This document shows positions 52,590 through 63,258 of a stretch of DNA of 64,000 bases, in pieces. The stretch is from positions 23,577-87,576 of the forward strand of contig CAICTM010000236.1 in NCBI GenBank assembly GCA_903772945.1, given 5' to 3'. Numbering within the stretch: position 1 is the first letter of the stretch; each line of letters opens with the position of its first letter. The translations under genes and the position numbers were made by a program. The DNA comes from Seminavis robusta (Eukaryota > Bacillariophyta > Bacillariophyceae > Naviculales > Naviculaceae). The notes beneath the pieces are model-generated. The model was not told the origin of the DNA, did no database searches, and saw only the letters and a list, made by a program, of their open reading frames with translations.

Positions 52590-53969
52590 ATGACATCTCC
52601 ATCAGCCTCGCCTACCCTCACATCCATTGCCACAAGCATGCCTCAGACATACATGATGACACTCAAGCCTGGATGCCGCGGCGATCCTCGCATGAACCGT
52701 GCTGTGGCAGCCAAGCTGAAGGATCCCAGCTTGTCTCTCTATGATGCACTCCACCTTGGTGGATTCACATACCCACGCAATGTCGATGCTGCTACCATTG
52801 ACAACGACCGTGTCACATTGGGGCAGCGTAAGAACCAACTGAACAGGCGCCTACGTTTGGCCAAGCAGAGTCTTCAAAAGGCCAACAAGGACAACAAGGA
52901 CAGTAAGGACAGCCCGGCAAACAAGGGCAAGTCCGAGACTGCCAAGAAGCCCCGTGCTACCCTCGGCGCAGGCTCTCCCCTCGCAGTTGCGGGCAGCTAC
53001 TTGCGTCAACGCGGTCGCAAGAGTGGGGCCAAGACAACGGCAGCCAAACGATCCGCACCTGCGGCAACAAAGACGCAGGTGATGACACCCCGCCCCGCCA
53101 AGAAGCAATGCTTGCCTGTGGTCGCGTCCAACGCCACTACCGTATCCGTTTCCTCTGCCAAGAATGCCGAAGCTCTGAAGGACGCTGCTGACTTTATCAA
53201 CGCGGACCTCTTCCAAAGCTTGGACATGACGACGGAGTCAACCAACCTCTTTAATGCTCTCAGCCAGAACTTGATGGCTGAGCAACAACCGCGTGCCACT
53301 GTCACCCCGGTTGTCGACGATCTTTCCTGGGCTACCATCCCTGGAAAGAACGCTGCTCCTTTGGCCACTACTACGCAGCCCGTCGAGGAGTCGTGGTGGC
53401 CTATGCTGAACAACGGCATCCCCACGTCTATCTCAACTACCACTGCCCCTGCACCTGCCGGAGGGCTTGTTGACGAACAAGTAAACTTGGTCCTTAATGA
53501 TCACATCTTTGGAGGGGCTGCACTACAGGACATGACCAACGGCACTGCCGCCGTCAATGTGAGGTGCGTGAGCACCAACAGCTTTGGCGGATGCGCACCA
53601 GACTCCTCGACCGCGCCCACTAGCATTGCAGAGCCAAATGTTGTGTTCATGCCACAGCAGCAGCAGCAGCAGCAACCACAGCAGCAGTTGCAACAAGTGC
53701 AACAGCAGCCTCAACTAGTGCAGCAAGCCATGGCCGGACCGACTGACGCGGCAGACCCCAAGGAAGAGTTGGGACTTCGCATCTTCCAGGCCAACCTTCA
53801 AGGTCTCTACCAGCAGAGCATGCTCGCCGCTGGTTTCACAGGCCACGAAGCTAGCCATTCTTCCCAATCCTTCCACCGTTTCGCTTTCCAAGCCTGGAAG
53901 AGCGAGTGTGAACGCCTCCAAGTGTTGTTGAAAGACAACTCCGTGCAGCCCCACCCTACAGGTGTCTAG
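52590..53969 (+). CDS. Nuclear-type hypothetical protein with polyglutamine
   Basis: The protein has 459 residues from the ATG at 52590 (context ATACAATGAC), preferred over the upstream in-frame codon at 52428. Near residues 25-65 there is a short ordered segment, MNRAVAAKLKDPSLSLYDAL then GGFTYP, ahead of a helix rich in Gln, Asn, Arg and Lys (LGQRKNQLNRRLRLAKQSLQ) that could bind DNA. A long Lys/Ala/Ser-rich basic region (90-185) and a polyQ/Gln-Pro stretch near 355-385 follow. The last 75 residues (LGLRIFQANLQGLYQQSMLA to SFHRFAFQAWKSECERL) are helical and probably folded. Such composition suits a transcription regulator. No family recognised; strong C-ending codon bias supports a real, well-expressed gene. 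Confidence 0.7.
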   Translation: MTSPSASPTLTSIATSMPQTYMMTLKPGCRGDPRMNRAVAAKLKDPSLSLYDALHLGGFTYPRNVDAATIDNDRVTLGQRKNQLNRRLRLAKQSLQKANKDNKDSKDSPANKGKSETAKKPRATLGAGSPLAVAGSYLRQRGRKSGAKTTAAKRSAPAATKTQVMTPRPAKKQCLPVVASNATTVSVSSAKNAEALKDAADFINADLFQSLDMTTESTNLFNALSQNLMAEQQPRATVTPVVDDLSWATIPGKNAAPLATTTQPVEESWWPMLNNGIPTSISTTTAPAPAGGLVDEQVNLVLNDHIFGGAALQDMTNGTAAVNVRCVSTNSFGGCAPDSSTAPTSIAEPNVVFMPQQQQQQQPQQQLQQVQQQPQLVQQAMAGPTDAADPKEELGLRIFQANLQGLYQQSMLAAGFTGHEASHSSQSFHRFAFQAWKSECERLQVLLKDNSVQPHPTGV

Positions 53970-55165
53970 ATACTAGGCTAGCTAGCTATCTAGCTACTTG
54001 GTATCGGCTATTGGGTTTGGTTCCGAGACTTGTACAAACAGTACATATTATCTACATATTGCACTTCTCCCCAGAAACAAAGATCACCATGCGTGGCTAC
54101 GAACAGCTAGGCAGCGACCGTGTACACAGCACAAACTACATGTACAAAATCCTTCATGAATTGAGGTTCCCTTCCTCCATTGGCTGCAGACAACGAGCCA
54201 GAGACTGTTTACAAATCTGTACAGCACAAAACTTCTATATTATCTCCATATTATTTCACCTGATTACCACCAGCACCCACTAAATTGCATAAATCCCCCG
54301 TACCACTGCATTCATTTCTTGCTTTCTTGAGGGCTCTGGTTACTACTTTAGCTAGCTAGACACCATTCCCTGCCTTGTTTCGTGGCAGGGATCTGCGTTG
54401 GCGCCGCAACACTTCCGATCTGCGTGTTCTGAAGACCACGCTCCGCAGAACAGTGCAGAATACCTGTTCTCAGAGAACTCTTCTCTCGAAAGAAAACAGC
54501 GAAGCGAAGGTGCAATGGAGAACGATGGAAGGTTGAAGGATCGTCCCGCAGAACCATGGAGAATGCAAAGAACGGAACAGTCTCCATGAACGAACCCGAA
54601 GAACCGAAGTCACAACCTCAAAGAATCACAGTCACAGCTTACACAAGTTCTTCTTTGTGACTCTGATGATTCACAGCAAGACGACGAACACGCGAGGCGG
54701 CACTTCACTGGCCACCACAAAACCTGAGTTCATTATCTACCCATACACACATGACCAGGGAGCCGATGCCAGAGTGACCTGAGAATCGCAGCCGAACGCC
54801 AACGTCACCACAAGTCCAATAACCGAACCAACGAATGATCATCGAACCAACCAATCCAACACGAGGACCAGATTTTCTTCTGAGTTGAATGGAAATACTT
54901 GCTGCCTGGAAGGTAGGTAGCAGATAGCAGTTGACGGCCCAATAAAGGAATGATGCGTAGAACTATTCCAAGCTTGACAACCAACAGCTCGGCTGATCCT
55001 GGGACTTTTGCGTCCTTGGAAGCACCCTTCTTCTCTTGCTTTATCCAGCTTTCTGCCTTGTGATCGAAGTGCCATACAGCACCGGGCTTGTTCTCTCAAT
55101 AGTGACACTTGTTCTCAGAATACAACAATATGAGCTTGCACCCTGCCGCAGCTCCTCTGGCAAAC

Positions 55166-55208
55166 CTCATCTCATCTCATCTCATCTCATCTCATCCATC
55201 CATCCATC
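55166..55208. repeat. (CTCAT)n/(CATC)n microsatellite
   Basis: About six copies of CTCAT run directly into several copies of CATC. Confidence 0.9.
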
Positions 55209-55719
55209 CCCTGCCGATGGGTCATGCGACGTGGCTGCTTGCTTCTGCTTTCCCTTGTTTCCATCGATCCTGCAAGTTTAAAGCTGGATAGAGACAGCAT
55301 GACGGATTGTGTCGCAACCCACTTCAGCCTTCCGAGTTTCTGAATTGCTTGCCAACACCTCCTGTATTCTCTGTGCTTTTATTTTCGCATCTCTGGTGTC
55401 TTGCTTTCAATTCACACCGGGTGGGGGAGATGACCATGGTCGAATCGATCCAAACCGTGTCGGTATTTGGTGGTGGTGAGAGACAACGATCACTCAGCGG
55501 TTGCCCAGCATCGAAAGACCTCCCATCAAGGAATTGATAGGTCAAACCGAACCTTGATGGTTTGATGTCTGATATAAAAATTTAATGAGGGCATGAAGGA
55601 GAGATGATGCGAAGCCCTCAAAGCACATTATTACTGCAACTACAGCTCAACTACCACGAATACCGTAGGTAAACCAGCATCGTAAAGAGTTGAGCCAGTT
55701 TCTTTTTTGGTCGTATGTC

Positions 55720-55910
55720 CTCTAAGCAATTTATTGAAGGAACGTGGAGAGAACACGAAAGCGGTACCAATGACGATTAAAACTTCGCTTCGACTCTAAG
55801 TGGAATCACAAGATAGGGTTAGGATTGGTTCTTTCGGTACTAGTCGTAAAGAACCCTCTAAGCAAACTTGTTGAAGGAACTTAGAAAGAACATGAAAGCG
55901 GTACTAACGA
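55720..55910. repeat. Diverged direct repeat, two copies 135 bp apart
   Basis: Copies at about 55720-55780 and 55855-55915 share CTCTAAGCAA, TTGAAGGAAC, GAAAGCGGTAC and ACGACGA/TGACGAT with scattered changes. There is no link to a gene. Confidence 0.7.
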
Positions 55911-56019
55911 CGAGTAAGTCGGGATTAGAAATATTTAACTTAGCCTTAGCTCTAAATTTCACCTATCCCCAGGTTTTCGGGCCTGGGATGGTACCCGCAC
56001 TTCATGCTCCAACTTCCAC

Positions 56020-56421
56020 TCACTCATCAAAAGACACCTTGAGGTGGATCATACCATTGGCTGTGAACATGTTTCGGTCAACAACTTCATTGACATCCAT
56101 GGGTCGATTTGACAGGCCCAATTTATCCAGGTGAATGGTGCAGTTTCCCACCTTGTCATCACGAGAACCAAAGTCTGAATCCATTATCCGCACCTTCAGA
56201 ACCAAGTTCTTGAGCTCGTCAATATTGTTCCAGGTGAACGATTCACCATATACAGGATTACAGTCATTGGATTTGGTAGATGATTTTTGGTAGCCATAGT
56301 CTCGATCTCCAACCCAGTTATCTTGTTTGAGGTCCAAAATAACATAGGGATCAGTTTTGCCAATTACGTCAGTGTCAGCAAGGTTTGTGGCTTTGTCAAG
56401 GAAAACGGTAAGAACGCCCAT
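56020..56421 (-). CDS. Single C2-domain protein
   Basis: The protein has 133 residues and consists of one C2 domain from end to end: GVLTVFLDKATNLADTD, KTDPYVILDL, NPVYGESFTW, LVLKVRIMDSDFGSRDDKVG and GMIHLKVSFDE. The calcium-binding aspartates of loop 1 (LADTD...KTDPYV) and loop 3 (DSDFGSRDD) are kept, so calcium-dependent lipid binding is likely. The start at 56421 gives a standard C2 beginning (MGVLTVF); the frame is open farther upstream but reads as Asn/Thr/Pro repeats from the TTGGTTGG-rich leader. It resembles the small stand-alone C2 proteins of plants and protists, which act at membranes. Confidence 0.88.
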   Translation of the reverse strand: MGVLTVFLDKATNLADTDVIGKTDPYVILDLKQDNWVGDRDYGYQKSSTKSNDCNPVYGESFTWNNIDELKNLVLKVRIMDSDFGSRDDKVGNCTIHLDKLGLSNRPMDVNEVVDRNMFTANGMIHLKVSFDE

Positions 56422-56805
56422 TGTATTAATTAGTTTTGTTGTTGTCGAAGTGCTTGTTGGTTGGTTTGTTGGTTGGTTTTGTGAGTTTGTTTTGTGTGTT
56501 AGTTGGAAGGGAGGAGCCAAAACACAACAGACCAATTCCGAGCACGACTCCTGTCCCGTTTTGATTCGAGTTTCATCTACGATTCGATTGAATCATTCAA
56601 CCATTCGTGCGGGAACAGCTGCCGGAACCCAAACGGAGGACTTAGACTATTGAACCCCACCGCAAAAGACAGGTGATGATGAATGTGCCTTCAAGGAAAG
56701 CAAACCGTGTCGTGTGATATAGCTATAGAGAGTTATATCAAAGCTTACTTAGCGTGGCCATCGATTATACCTTACGGTATTGGTATAGTTGCCATTGGAC
56801 CAACC
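56422..56805. other. Intergenic DNA
   Basis: This is the leader side of the C2 gene, with a GTTGGTTGGTTTGTTGGTTGG run near 56456-56476. Nothing else is visible before the AAA-ATPase pseudogene. Confidence 0.45.
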
Positions 56806-59790
56806 CTAAAGGCATTGAGACGTGGCCGTCTCTTCAAACGCCGCACTCAGCTGGTTCTTCAGATCCTCCAATTTGGGTGGGAGGAGCTCGGCTTTTTCAA
56901 GAGCGCCCCAATCTGTGTAACATTCAATTGCCTTCTCCAGTCTGAACCGGGCATCTTCCCTGTCCCCGTCGTTGAGCTTGGAGGAGCTGAGCAAATAGTC
57001 CGCAAGGCGCTCATTGGCCAACGCCAAATCTTGAACGAAGCCTCCCCGCAACATCCATAGCTTCACTGTACTTCCTGAGTGCTTGCTTTCTCTGTTTGCT
57101 TAACGCTGCGTGCTCTGCGTCTAGCAGCAGCACGAGATGTGTCACATTTGGGTTACCATTTCTGGCAATTGCTCTCATGGTCGACCTCGCGGCGACTGCG
57201 TGCTTTCGGCAGAACCTCCGTTTACGTTTGTGCTTCCGTGCGGCATCATAGAGGGACACTGATCGACAAAAGCAATCTACACTTCCAACAGGACCTCCAG
57301 GTGATTTCTTGAGATAGATGTCTCCCTTCTTGATGGCTAACTCTGCCCCAGCATCGTGCGCACCAAAGTAGCAAAACACGAGAGATTTGATTGCTTGGAA
57401 GTGGTCCATGCTGAATCCAACTGTCTCTTCCTCTTGAGACAAAAACTCCCGTTCGTCCATGGCTTCTCCCTGCAGCTCAGTTGTTCTCTTTTGAGAGCGC
57501 CCCATCAAGTTCAGAATAGCTTGCCACGTAATGAGCGTTGTCTCGACATTGTGTGTTGCTGTAAAGTTTTCATTTGGAGGCCGTGGGCTCGACAATCCTC
57601 CTCGACCTTCCGAAGGGGCTTGCCAGATAAAAATGCATGATGGATGACGTGCCACAAACACAACACTGCATTCATCACGTCGCCCGCCATCATCCTGACT
57701 TGTATCCTTTGAGCAAAGGTTGAATAGTGCTCTTATACGGCGTTGTCCATGCACGGGCCATGAAGCATCTCGATTCACAGATTTTTGATTCCACCCTCTC
57801 AGCATACTCAGGTCTCCCCATTGCACAGCAAGTTCATGACTCGCCAGGAAACCCACATTCCCAAAAGCAGCTGGCGAGCGCTCCGAAATACCGTACTTGA
57901 TAGTCCAGTCCACCATCCGCCCCAAGAACAGGCGAAAGACAAAACTTTGTCCCGTAACAGAAGTCAAATGCTGCAGCCTTGTCCATGATTCTCATGCATT
58001 CCAACTTTGCCGGATCCGTCATGAGCAGTAATTGAAGTATGTCTTCCTTGGCGGGTGCATTGCGCTTGGATGTTACGCTGAGGAAAGAGGATATTGCTTT
58101 GAACGTTCGAAGTGTATTGTTGGATGGAAACTTGCACCCCAACTTGTTCAGTACATTGAATGCTAATTGGACAGCCTAAGCAAGGCGACCGCTGATACCC
58201 ATCGGTTGGAGCATAACATTCTTCACTTGTACCTTGTCCAAGATGGTGGCCTTGTCTTGTTTCAAGACCGCATTGCAGTATTTTGCCGCCTGTTCCAACC
58301 GTCCAATTGCCAGTTCCGCATTTCCGCTTGTGCTCCAACGGAAAAAGGATCGAGCAACACTTGGAAGGACTCTTCCGGCCACTGGACCGGCATAATAGAT
58401 TGATGGTTGATTGTCTCAATTCCTTTCGCGGCATACGATGCCGCGCTCTCAAACGCGGACAAATGCTTATGCTCCCTGAGACCATGGCGGCTTTGATTTC
58501 TTCTTCGAAGGACAGGGTACTTCACCTATTGGCAAATGAAGTACTCGTTGTGCTGGTGTTGGACTCTGTGCGACATGCTTCAATGGAGCGACAGCTTTGG
58601 AATATTGTTGTTTCATTCGTCCCGTAGGTTGCCACGATCATGAGTGAATTGGGGTTTTCTCCATCCTGGAGTGGACCTTGCATGAAGTCCAGGGTTGCCT
58701 GGTCGGCCCAATGCACGTCATCCAGCACCAAGACAAGGATCCCACCGTCAAAGCAGGACGACGTGCATTGGAGGAATCGGCAAAGTGCGTGGCGAAATTG
58801 GTTTTTTGCCTGTTCGACCGCGTGTGTTTTTTCTTCGCCGTCTGGGTGATTATCATCTTGACCCACTCGGGAATCATACTGTCAATAGATGCAGTAACTC
58901 ATTCCCCATTTCTTGCATGATCTTGAAGCGAATATCACTCAAGTCGGGGCGCTGCAACAGCTGGGAGCAAAACTCGTGATATGCCGAAGTGATGCCACTG
59001 TAAGGATCTTCTTGCACACACTTTCCCGTGATGAATGCCCCCTTGGCTCGTTTTCGTACGCGATCTGCCAAGCAACTGGCCAGGGCGGACTTTCCAGTCC
59101 AATAGACACCAGTTCTCGTCGTCTCTCGCCTGCCGTTTTGCATCGTTCCAGCGTGTCTAGCAAAACCTTGACTTCCTGATCTCTCCCGTGCAACACAAGG
59201 AGTCAAAACGTAGTTTATTCATGGTCAAGCCTGCCTTCATTACGGCACTGGACCGACGATTTAGTTTGTTCGAGTTTTCAATGCTCCCTGAAACCATGGC
59301 GGCTTTGATTTCTTCTTCCAGCCAGCGACAGGGTACTTCGCCGTTTGTCAAACGAAGTACTGCTGTTGGACTCTGCACGATGAAGCCTACTAGATTTGCG
59401 TTCTGAAGCCTACTGGATCTTCTTTCTTGACGGCGCTTTCGCAGTTCGAGTTGATCGGGATCACCCAAACTGGGTTCCGGTCTTTTTTGACCAGGAGCGA
59501 CACGAAAATTGTGCGATTCTTTCATCGGATGCATCGGGATGCCCCAAGGTTAATTGAGAGACCAAAGTCTGGTCATCTTTCACAACCAATTCAGTTGGCA
59601 CTCCTGAACTCTGTCTACTGGTTATACTCTCAGTGACAGCCGTAGAAGACGTGGTTTCTTTCAACAAATAATCGTCTTCCATGTTGTGAAGCAATAGCGA
59701 GATTATTACAGCGGTTTTCCATTGCATATCAGGAAGGCTGAAGACTGCTGAATGGAAGAATTGCGGGGATGAGGAGGAGACACCTTCCAC
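56806..59790 (-). pseudogene. Broken multidomain AAA-ATPase signalling protein
   Basis: Coding-like pieces in all three minus frames follow one order. From 59790 down there is an uncertain N-terminal segment (VPTELVVKDDQTLVSQLTLG); then, near 59195, HGRDQEVKVLLDTLERC, then TGKSALAS in another frame (Walker A remnant, near 59085); then VLVLDDVHWADQATLDF (Walker B, near 58740); then helical repeat regions (LAIGRLEQAAKYCNAVL, ILQLLLMTDPAK); and finally a C-terminal region, AELAIKKGDIYLKKSPG to LALANERLADYLL near 56985, that ends at 56806. This is the layout of large protist ATPases of the AAA/STAND type with TPR-like tails. At least six frame changes break it. A 50-bp block is present twice (58475-58530 and 59280-59340). 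Confidence 0.7.
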
Positions 59791-60141
59791 TCTTCTACTC
59801 TTTTTGCTCGACTGTCACCATGCTAGCTAGCTGGAGCCAGGTGCAATGGGAGGGGAGATCGAACAGATCGATGTCGTGCGTAACGGTAGCGGGAGTGGAT
59901 CAAGGGAATACCGGTACATGCAGCTTGTGGGTGATAACGCCACTGATAACCTCCACGCTACGTGTAAAAGAAAACCTTTGACGAGCAACGTGGCCTTCCA
60001 GCTGCCTTCCGGCATTCTTGTGATGGCAAAATTGACTTCGAAGCTTCGAAGGGAACAAGGAGGAGAAGCGGAGACCCGTTTTCACTTTTTTCTCACTTTT
60101 ACAGGGTAAGTAAAAGAGTACCGTTCAACGCAGCAGAGCTA
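59791..60141. other. Intergenic DNA
   Basis: No gene is supported. Open frames on both strands at 59827-60109 overlap and have no motif. Confidence 0.4.
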
Positions 60142-60270
60142 TTAGAACACTACGATGTATCCACCGGCTAGCCCCAAGCCCAATAGGGCAACCAAGGCCA
60201 CAGGTTCCGCACCAGGACCATTTTCGCCGTTGTGAACACAACCGCCACAACCGCAAACCGCAAAGCACAT
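60142..60270 (-). CDS. Possible 42-residue Cys/Gly small membrane peptide
   Basis: A short frame from ATG (60270) to TAA (60142) encodes a Cys/Gly-rich head (CFAVCGCGGC, residues 2-11), a short polar linker with Asn and Glu, and one hydrophobic helix (ALVALLGLGLAGGYIVVF) to the end. This head-plus-anchor plan is not what random sequence gives, but the frame is too short to be sure. The ATG lies right after a tagctagctat run, where leaders often begin here. No family recognised. Confidence 0.3.
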   Translation of the reverse strand: MCFAVCGCGGCVHNGENGPGAEPVALVALLGLGLAGGYIVVF

Positions 60271-60542
60271 AGCTAGCTATCCATAGCTAGTAGAGAAGAC
60301 TGGCACATCTAAGCTCGATCCGGACCAAGCTGCGATTGGACAGGCATAAACTTTTAACTTAACCACATACGGATTCCATTACTGAGCAACCCAGCTGGTC
60401 TTGTCCAAGCTAAATTTGGAACATTCTAACATCAGGGTAGATAGATTTTCTTGATAAACACTATAGTACGAAATCCAATGGCTAAATAGCATCACATGTG
60501 GGCCAGTTCGTTTTACTATTGTACCATTCAATCAACCGAATT

Positions 60543-60950
60543 TCAAGGCGACAATGATGGCTCCATCTGATCAAAGAAGAAATCTTGACTTGACGGACTC
60601 CACGACTGGAGCGAGGACAGCATCATTGAAATGTTTGCTGCTTTTGTACTCGGCAAGAACTTGAACTTCAACGTCCTTTCCTTCAATTTTTGTTTGTCTC
60701 GACTTTCGGCTTGGATTTGTACATGTAGATTGGAGTCCAATGAATCGTTGTCATCGTGCTTGGGAAGCATGATTCCGACGTCATAGCTGATCCGCCCACA
60801 TTTGGAATATTCGAAGAAAGGTGGCCTTGGGAAGGGCAACCTTATAGATGCGCTGACCACCAAGTACCAGTACCAGACACATACATGTCCGCCTTCATCA
60901 AACTTGGGCACCAACTCTAGGGCTTGCCTCACGGATCCCACTGCCACCAA
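60543..60950 (-). CDS. Hypothetical protein or remnant
   Basis: The frame encodes 135 codons from an ATG at 60950 to 60543. The beginning (AVGSVRQALELVPKFDEGGH) and the middle (YSKCGRISYDVGIMLPKHDD to HVQIQAESRDKQKLKERTLKF) look like folded protein with alternating strands; the end is Ser-rich. No family recognised. It may be a fragment of a longer gene or a pseudogene, since no upstream or downstream exon is obvious. Confidence 0.3.
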   Translation of the reverse strand: MVAVGSVRQALELVPKFDEGGHVCVWYWYLVVSASIRLPFPRPPFFEYSKCGRISYDVGIMLPKHDDNDSLDSNLHVQIQAESRDKQKLKERTLKFKFLPSTKAANISMMLSSLQSWSPSSQDFFFDQMEPSLSP

Positions 60951-61779
60951 TCGAGGATTGATTGTGTGCTCTCATTACCCAGCACAGTCGGATGTCATTG
61001 CTTAGCCCAGTCGGCAGAGGCTTTGGGGTTCCATCTGGGTTTGAGCAACATAGTTTGTGCCGCCACCTACCTGTTCGTACGGTACCGGTAACCCGCGAAC
61101 TCTTCATACACGCCGCGACGACCGCATTGTGAACGTACACGTAGCGGGATAAGAGGAGTCGCGCACCAAGATCTAGCCACAGTAGCTGCACTCCTCCCCC
61201 CAAGTCTCACGCTCGAGTGGCTGAGTCTACCAGCCGCTACCGCACGGCCTGGTTGCCCAGGAATTGACTAGTAGCTATTATTGCTCCCTTGGCAACCCTC
61301 AAAATTTTTGCTGGATCTCAATCATGTGCGGGACTGTCACTCCTGAAGCTGGGAGTGCCAACGCCATTGAGATAGTAGGACAGCTGTAGGACACGTTGGG
61401 TGTCGCCGTGGTAGCAAGTCTTGGTCTCAGCGTCTCAGTTGGTCTTGGCTGGTTGGGCCAGTTCAACAGACAAATTTCAGCCGACTGGATGCTGATGGTG
61501 TGTACCAACAGTCGTGCCTTTTGGAGACGACAGTGACGTGAGCTCCACAAGGCCTTTTCGTGCTGTGTGGTTTGCTTGCTGTCGTGGTTGCGAACTCGAT
61601 ACCTACAGTGTCCGACCTGGGAGATGGGCAAATCTTGCTATACCAGGTAGGGCTGTAGTGTAGGGTACTCAACAGGAGTGACGCAGAATGTCAGAAAAAG
61701 GAGAAAATATACATTTTAGTGGGAAGCAAGATTCAATTGGATTAGATTGGATTGGATTCCAAATAGTACTGTTATTTGA
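60951..61779. other. Intergenic DNA left of the terminal element
   Basis: The stretch is about 830 bp. GTACGGTACCGGTAAC lies near 61078-61093. A Thr/Ser-rich minus frame at 61299-61631 has no motif. A GATTAGATTGGATTGGATT run (61741-61759) precedes the element. Confidence 0.4.
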
Positions 61780-61808
61780 TTCCACTTTTAGGTCAAGTGG
61801 AGCTACTA

Positions 61809-61960
61809 GACTATAGCAAGATCATGTCAATATGGGTCTATAGAGGTTGTAAACCTCCCCTCCAGACTAGGATCCAGGCAAAGGCAATGGCCCTGGTACT
61901 GGTTATACCAGAGAGGCCTGCTGATGTATCAAGACAGACCTATTCATCAATTTACCGGGG
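61809..61960 (+). repeat. Left long inverted repeat
   Basis: It begins AGACTATAGCAAGATCATGT, identical to the complement of the window end. The first 90 bases match without change; a 6-bp insertion (near 61895) and several 1-bp indels follow. Confidence 0.93.
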
Positions 61961-61985
61961 GGAGGGAAGGAAAAGGAAAATTGGT

Positions 61986-62039
61986 TCGGGCGGCTGCAAC
62001 TCTGGTTCAAAAAAGTGAACCTGATTTGTAGCCGCCCGA
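61986..62039. repeat. Hairpin with 24-bp arms
   Basis: TCGGGCGGCTGCAACTCTGGTTCA pairs with the complement arm ending TAGCCGCCCGA around a 6-nt A-rich loop, with about four mismatches. It lies just inside the left inverted repeat. Confidence 0.85.
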
Positions 62040-62424
62040 TATAGTAGTCCTTCTAGCTAGATCATCAACACCACATAGGACACCACCTGTGCACCCGACA
62101 CTCGGTCCACCACCTCATCCTTGGATGAGTTGCTCTCCCGGATTACTGTCCGTCAGTCTCCTTATGTGTCGCTCCCTGTTAACTCATATCTCCGTTCTGT
62201 AGAATCTCTTCATTTCCTGTCTGGGAAGGTGGGGATTCCACTTTTAGGTCAAGGGAGCTACTGCCAGACCAGCCGGGCAGGAACAGCTGGAGAGTCAACG
62301 TAGATGACGCCACGGTGGCCCGACGGACGGGAACGGGCACTTCTGGGGAGGAGACTTCACGCCCACCACCACGGGCTCCTCGTCTTCGTCCGACGCTTCT
62401 TCCTCGAAGTCCTCGTCGGACCCA

Positions 62425-62745
62425 TCAATCATCCTCCTCCTCTTCTTCATCATCGGACTCCCAACAGGGATGGAACCCGGGGCGGCAAGTGGCGGCGGTT
62501 GTCATCATCGTCGGCGTCTTCCTCTCCATATCCTCAAGGTTGGAGCTATCAGAGACGGCCGTGGAATTGTTGCCCGAAGGGGCGGCGGAAGCTTCAGGAG
62601 CAGCATCTTCGGTAGGAGGCTGCGCAACGTTCATGGCAGCACGTTCTTCAGGGGGCAAACTTTCAAGGAAGGCGTTGCCAACAACTTCAGCTAGGAAACC
62701 AGTGGGACTTTCGAGTAGCAACTGCACTTTGGGCTGCTTCGACAT
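62425..62745 (-). CDS. Hypothetical acidic protein of the terminal element
   Basis: The protein has 106 residues from the ATG at 62745. The first 45 residues (MSKQPKVQLLLESPTGFLAE, then FLESLPPEERAAMNV) look folded and helical; the rest is Ala/Thr/Ser-rich and ends in a run of Glu/Asp. The start lies 40 bp from the plus-strand ORF that begins near 62785, so the two share one short divergent promoter. No family recognised. Confidence 0.45.
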   Translation of the reverse strand: MSKQPKVQLLLESPTGFLAEVVGNAFLESLPPEERAAMNVAQPPTEDAAPEASAAPSGNNSTAVSDSSNLEDMERKTPTMMTTAATCRPGFHPCWESDDEEEEEDD

Positions 62746-62784
62746 TTTTTGTGAGCACCACAACAACTACTGCTTGCACACACC

Positions 62785-63258
62785 GTGAAGACTACCGTTG
62801 CCAACCTGCTCTACGCCATCAACTCCATCATCTCCACTCAACGAAAGTGTTTCGCTACGAGGACGACATCACTGGGAGAGGGTTTCGATGGGACCATTTG
62901 TGTCAACAGCAGAAAAGGTACCACTCGATACGGCAAGCGATGGAAGTATCGATCCACTACTCATCACGCTGTCCCACCGAGAGTTCGCGTTGGGACACAT
63001 CGAAAGAACTCTCGGCTGCCCGCTCACATCGGCGACAAATTATTTATGGCGGATTTCAGCGAAGAAGCCACCGTTGACACGGCACGACGGGCATCCCAGT
63101 TATTTAAAGAACACCACTCCGCGCGTCAACCGCGCTGGACGGGTGGCCCCAGACCATTCAATCCTACGGTCACACCAAGTGCCGGTCCTCACTTTACTAA
63201 AAACGGACCAATACAACTGCAATCGATCTCCACAACACCAACACCTAGTCCACCATGA
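62785..63258 (+). CDS. Hypothetical basic protein of the terminal element
   Basis: The frame is open for 157 codons from a GTG at 62785; there is no ATG until codon 87, so the true start may lie in an unseen exon or be non-ATG. Coding character is best in this frame: VANLLYAINSIISTQRKC, then a basic Arg/Lys/Tyr region (KGTTRYGKRWKYRSTTHH), FMADFSEEATVDTARRASQLF (helix), and a Pro/Thr-rich tail. The stop overlaps the start of the next ORF as ATGA (63255-63258). Family unknown; the basic region suggests nucleic-acid binding. Confidence 0.4.
   Translation: MKTTVANLLYAINSIISTQRKCFATRTTSLGEGFDGTICVNSRKGTTRYGKRWKYRSTTHHAVPPRVRVGTHRKNSRLPAHIGDKLFMADFSEEATVDTARRASQLFKEHHSARQPRWTGGPRPFNPTVTPSAGPHFTKNGPIQLQSISTTPTPSPP

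Larger units (their letters stand above)
53970..56019. other. Long intergenic region (2 kb)
   Basis: No gene is supported. It holds a (CTCAT)n run followed by (CATC)n at 55166-55208 and a diverged direct repeat, with CTCTAAGCAA followed by TTGAAGGAAC and GAAAGCGGTAC at 55720-55766 and again at 55855-55905. Open frames are short and unlike proteins. Confidence 0.45.

Noticed and set aside
61986-62039. Hairpin considered as a tRNA or small structured RNA gene
   Set aside because: A single long stem with a GGTTCA word does not fit a cloverleaf, and no polymerase III boxes are placed properly.
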